A stretch of 14,736 nt of DNA from an uncultured Chlorobiota bacterium (lineage in GTDB: Bacteria > Bacteroidota > Kapaibacteriia > OLB7): positions 1-14,736 of the forward strand of contig CAMLOB010000023.1 in assembly GCA_946481475.1 (NCBI GenBank). The letters are read 5' to 3'. Positions 14,657 through 14,736 of this stretch are shown here, in pieces. A program made the position numbers and the translations under genes. Each line of letters opens with the position of its first letter. The stretch's first letter is position 1. The notes beneath the pieces are model-generated. The model worked only from the letters and a program-made list of their open reading frames with translations, was not told where the DNA came from and did not search any database.

Positions 14657-14736
14657 GAAAGCTGATTGCTGATTGCTGAAAGCTGATTGCTGAAAGCTGA
14701 TTGCTGAAAGCTGATTGCTGAAAGCTGATTGCTGAA
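14654..14736 (+). repeat. Heptamer tandem repeat, GCTGAAA/GCTGATT type, cut by the window end
   Basis: Eleven full seven-base units run in the order GCTGAAA, GCTGATT, GCTGATT and then strictly alternating GCTGAAA and GCTGATT, followed by a partial unit at the window edge. The alternating part is therefore also a 14-base repeat. Each unit has an internal TGA and the period is not a multiple of three, so all three + strand frames are closed, whereas the - strand reads open. The array length beyond the window is unknown. Confidence 0.92.

Noticed and set aside
14586..14736. CRISPR array
   Set aside because: Units of seven bases in direct tandem, with no spacers and no cas genes nearby.

Overview
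The window is a nearly complete, uninterrupted division and cell wall (dcw) cluster. All genes lie on the + strand: mraZ, rsmH (mraW), ftsL, ftsI, murE, murF, mraY, murD, ftsW, murG, an unrecognised small membrane protein gene, and murC. Every named gene is supported by family motifs visible in its translation. The organism is a Gram-negative-style or other diderm-like bacterium that makes meso-diaminopimelate peptidoglycan (MurE carries DNPR). The FtsI ends in two PASTA domains, the coding DNA is GC-rich, and the spacers hold several short-repeat families. That combination would fit an FCB-group or other little-cultivated phylum, but the phylum cannot be fixed from this sequence alone.

Layout: bases 1-203 are a leader that holds an array of TGGGG-type repeats, the expected operator for the autoregulator MraZ (204-662). 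Next come the 16S rRNA methyltransferase RsmH (681-1613), the bitopic division protein FtsL (1659-2072) and the septal transpeptidase FtsI/PBP (2139-4307). These are followed by the cytoplasmic ligases MurE (4463-5983) and MurF (5980-7452), the lipid I synthase MraY (7612-8736), MurD (8841-10235), the septal glycosyltransferase FtsW (10250-11413), the lipid II synthase MurG (11410-12525), a two-helix membrane protein with a possible PH-like domain (12657-13205), and MurC (13205-14596). The window ends inside a heptamer tandem repeat (14586-14736), so the usual downstream genes (murB, ftsQ, ftsA, ftsZ) cannot be seen.

The genes work together. MurC, MurD, MurE and MurF build UDP-MurNAc-pentapeptide; MraY and MurG turn it into lipid I and lipid II; FtsW polymerises and FtsI crosslinks at the septum; FtsL links these enzymes to the divisome. 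Start/stop overlaps (murE-murF ATGA, ftsW-murG ATGA, orf-murC TAATG) point to an operon with translational coupling. The least ordinary parts are the extra membrane gene coupled to murC, and the spacer repeats into which the 3' ends of murF, murG and murC run, two of which supply the stop codon. No phage, transposase, CRISPR, tRNA or rRNA was seen.
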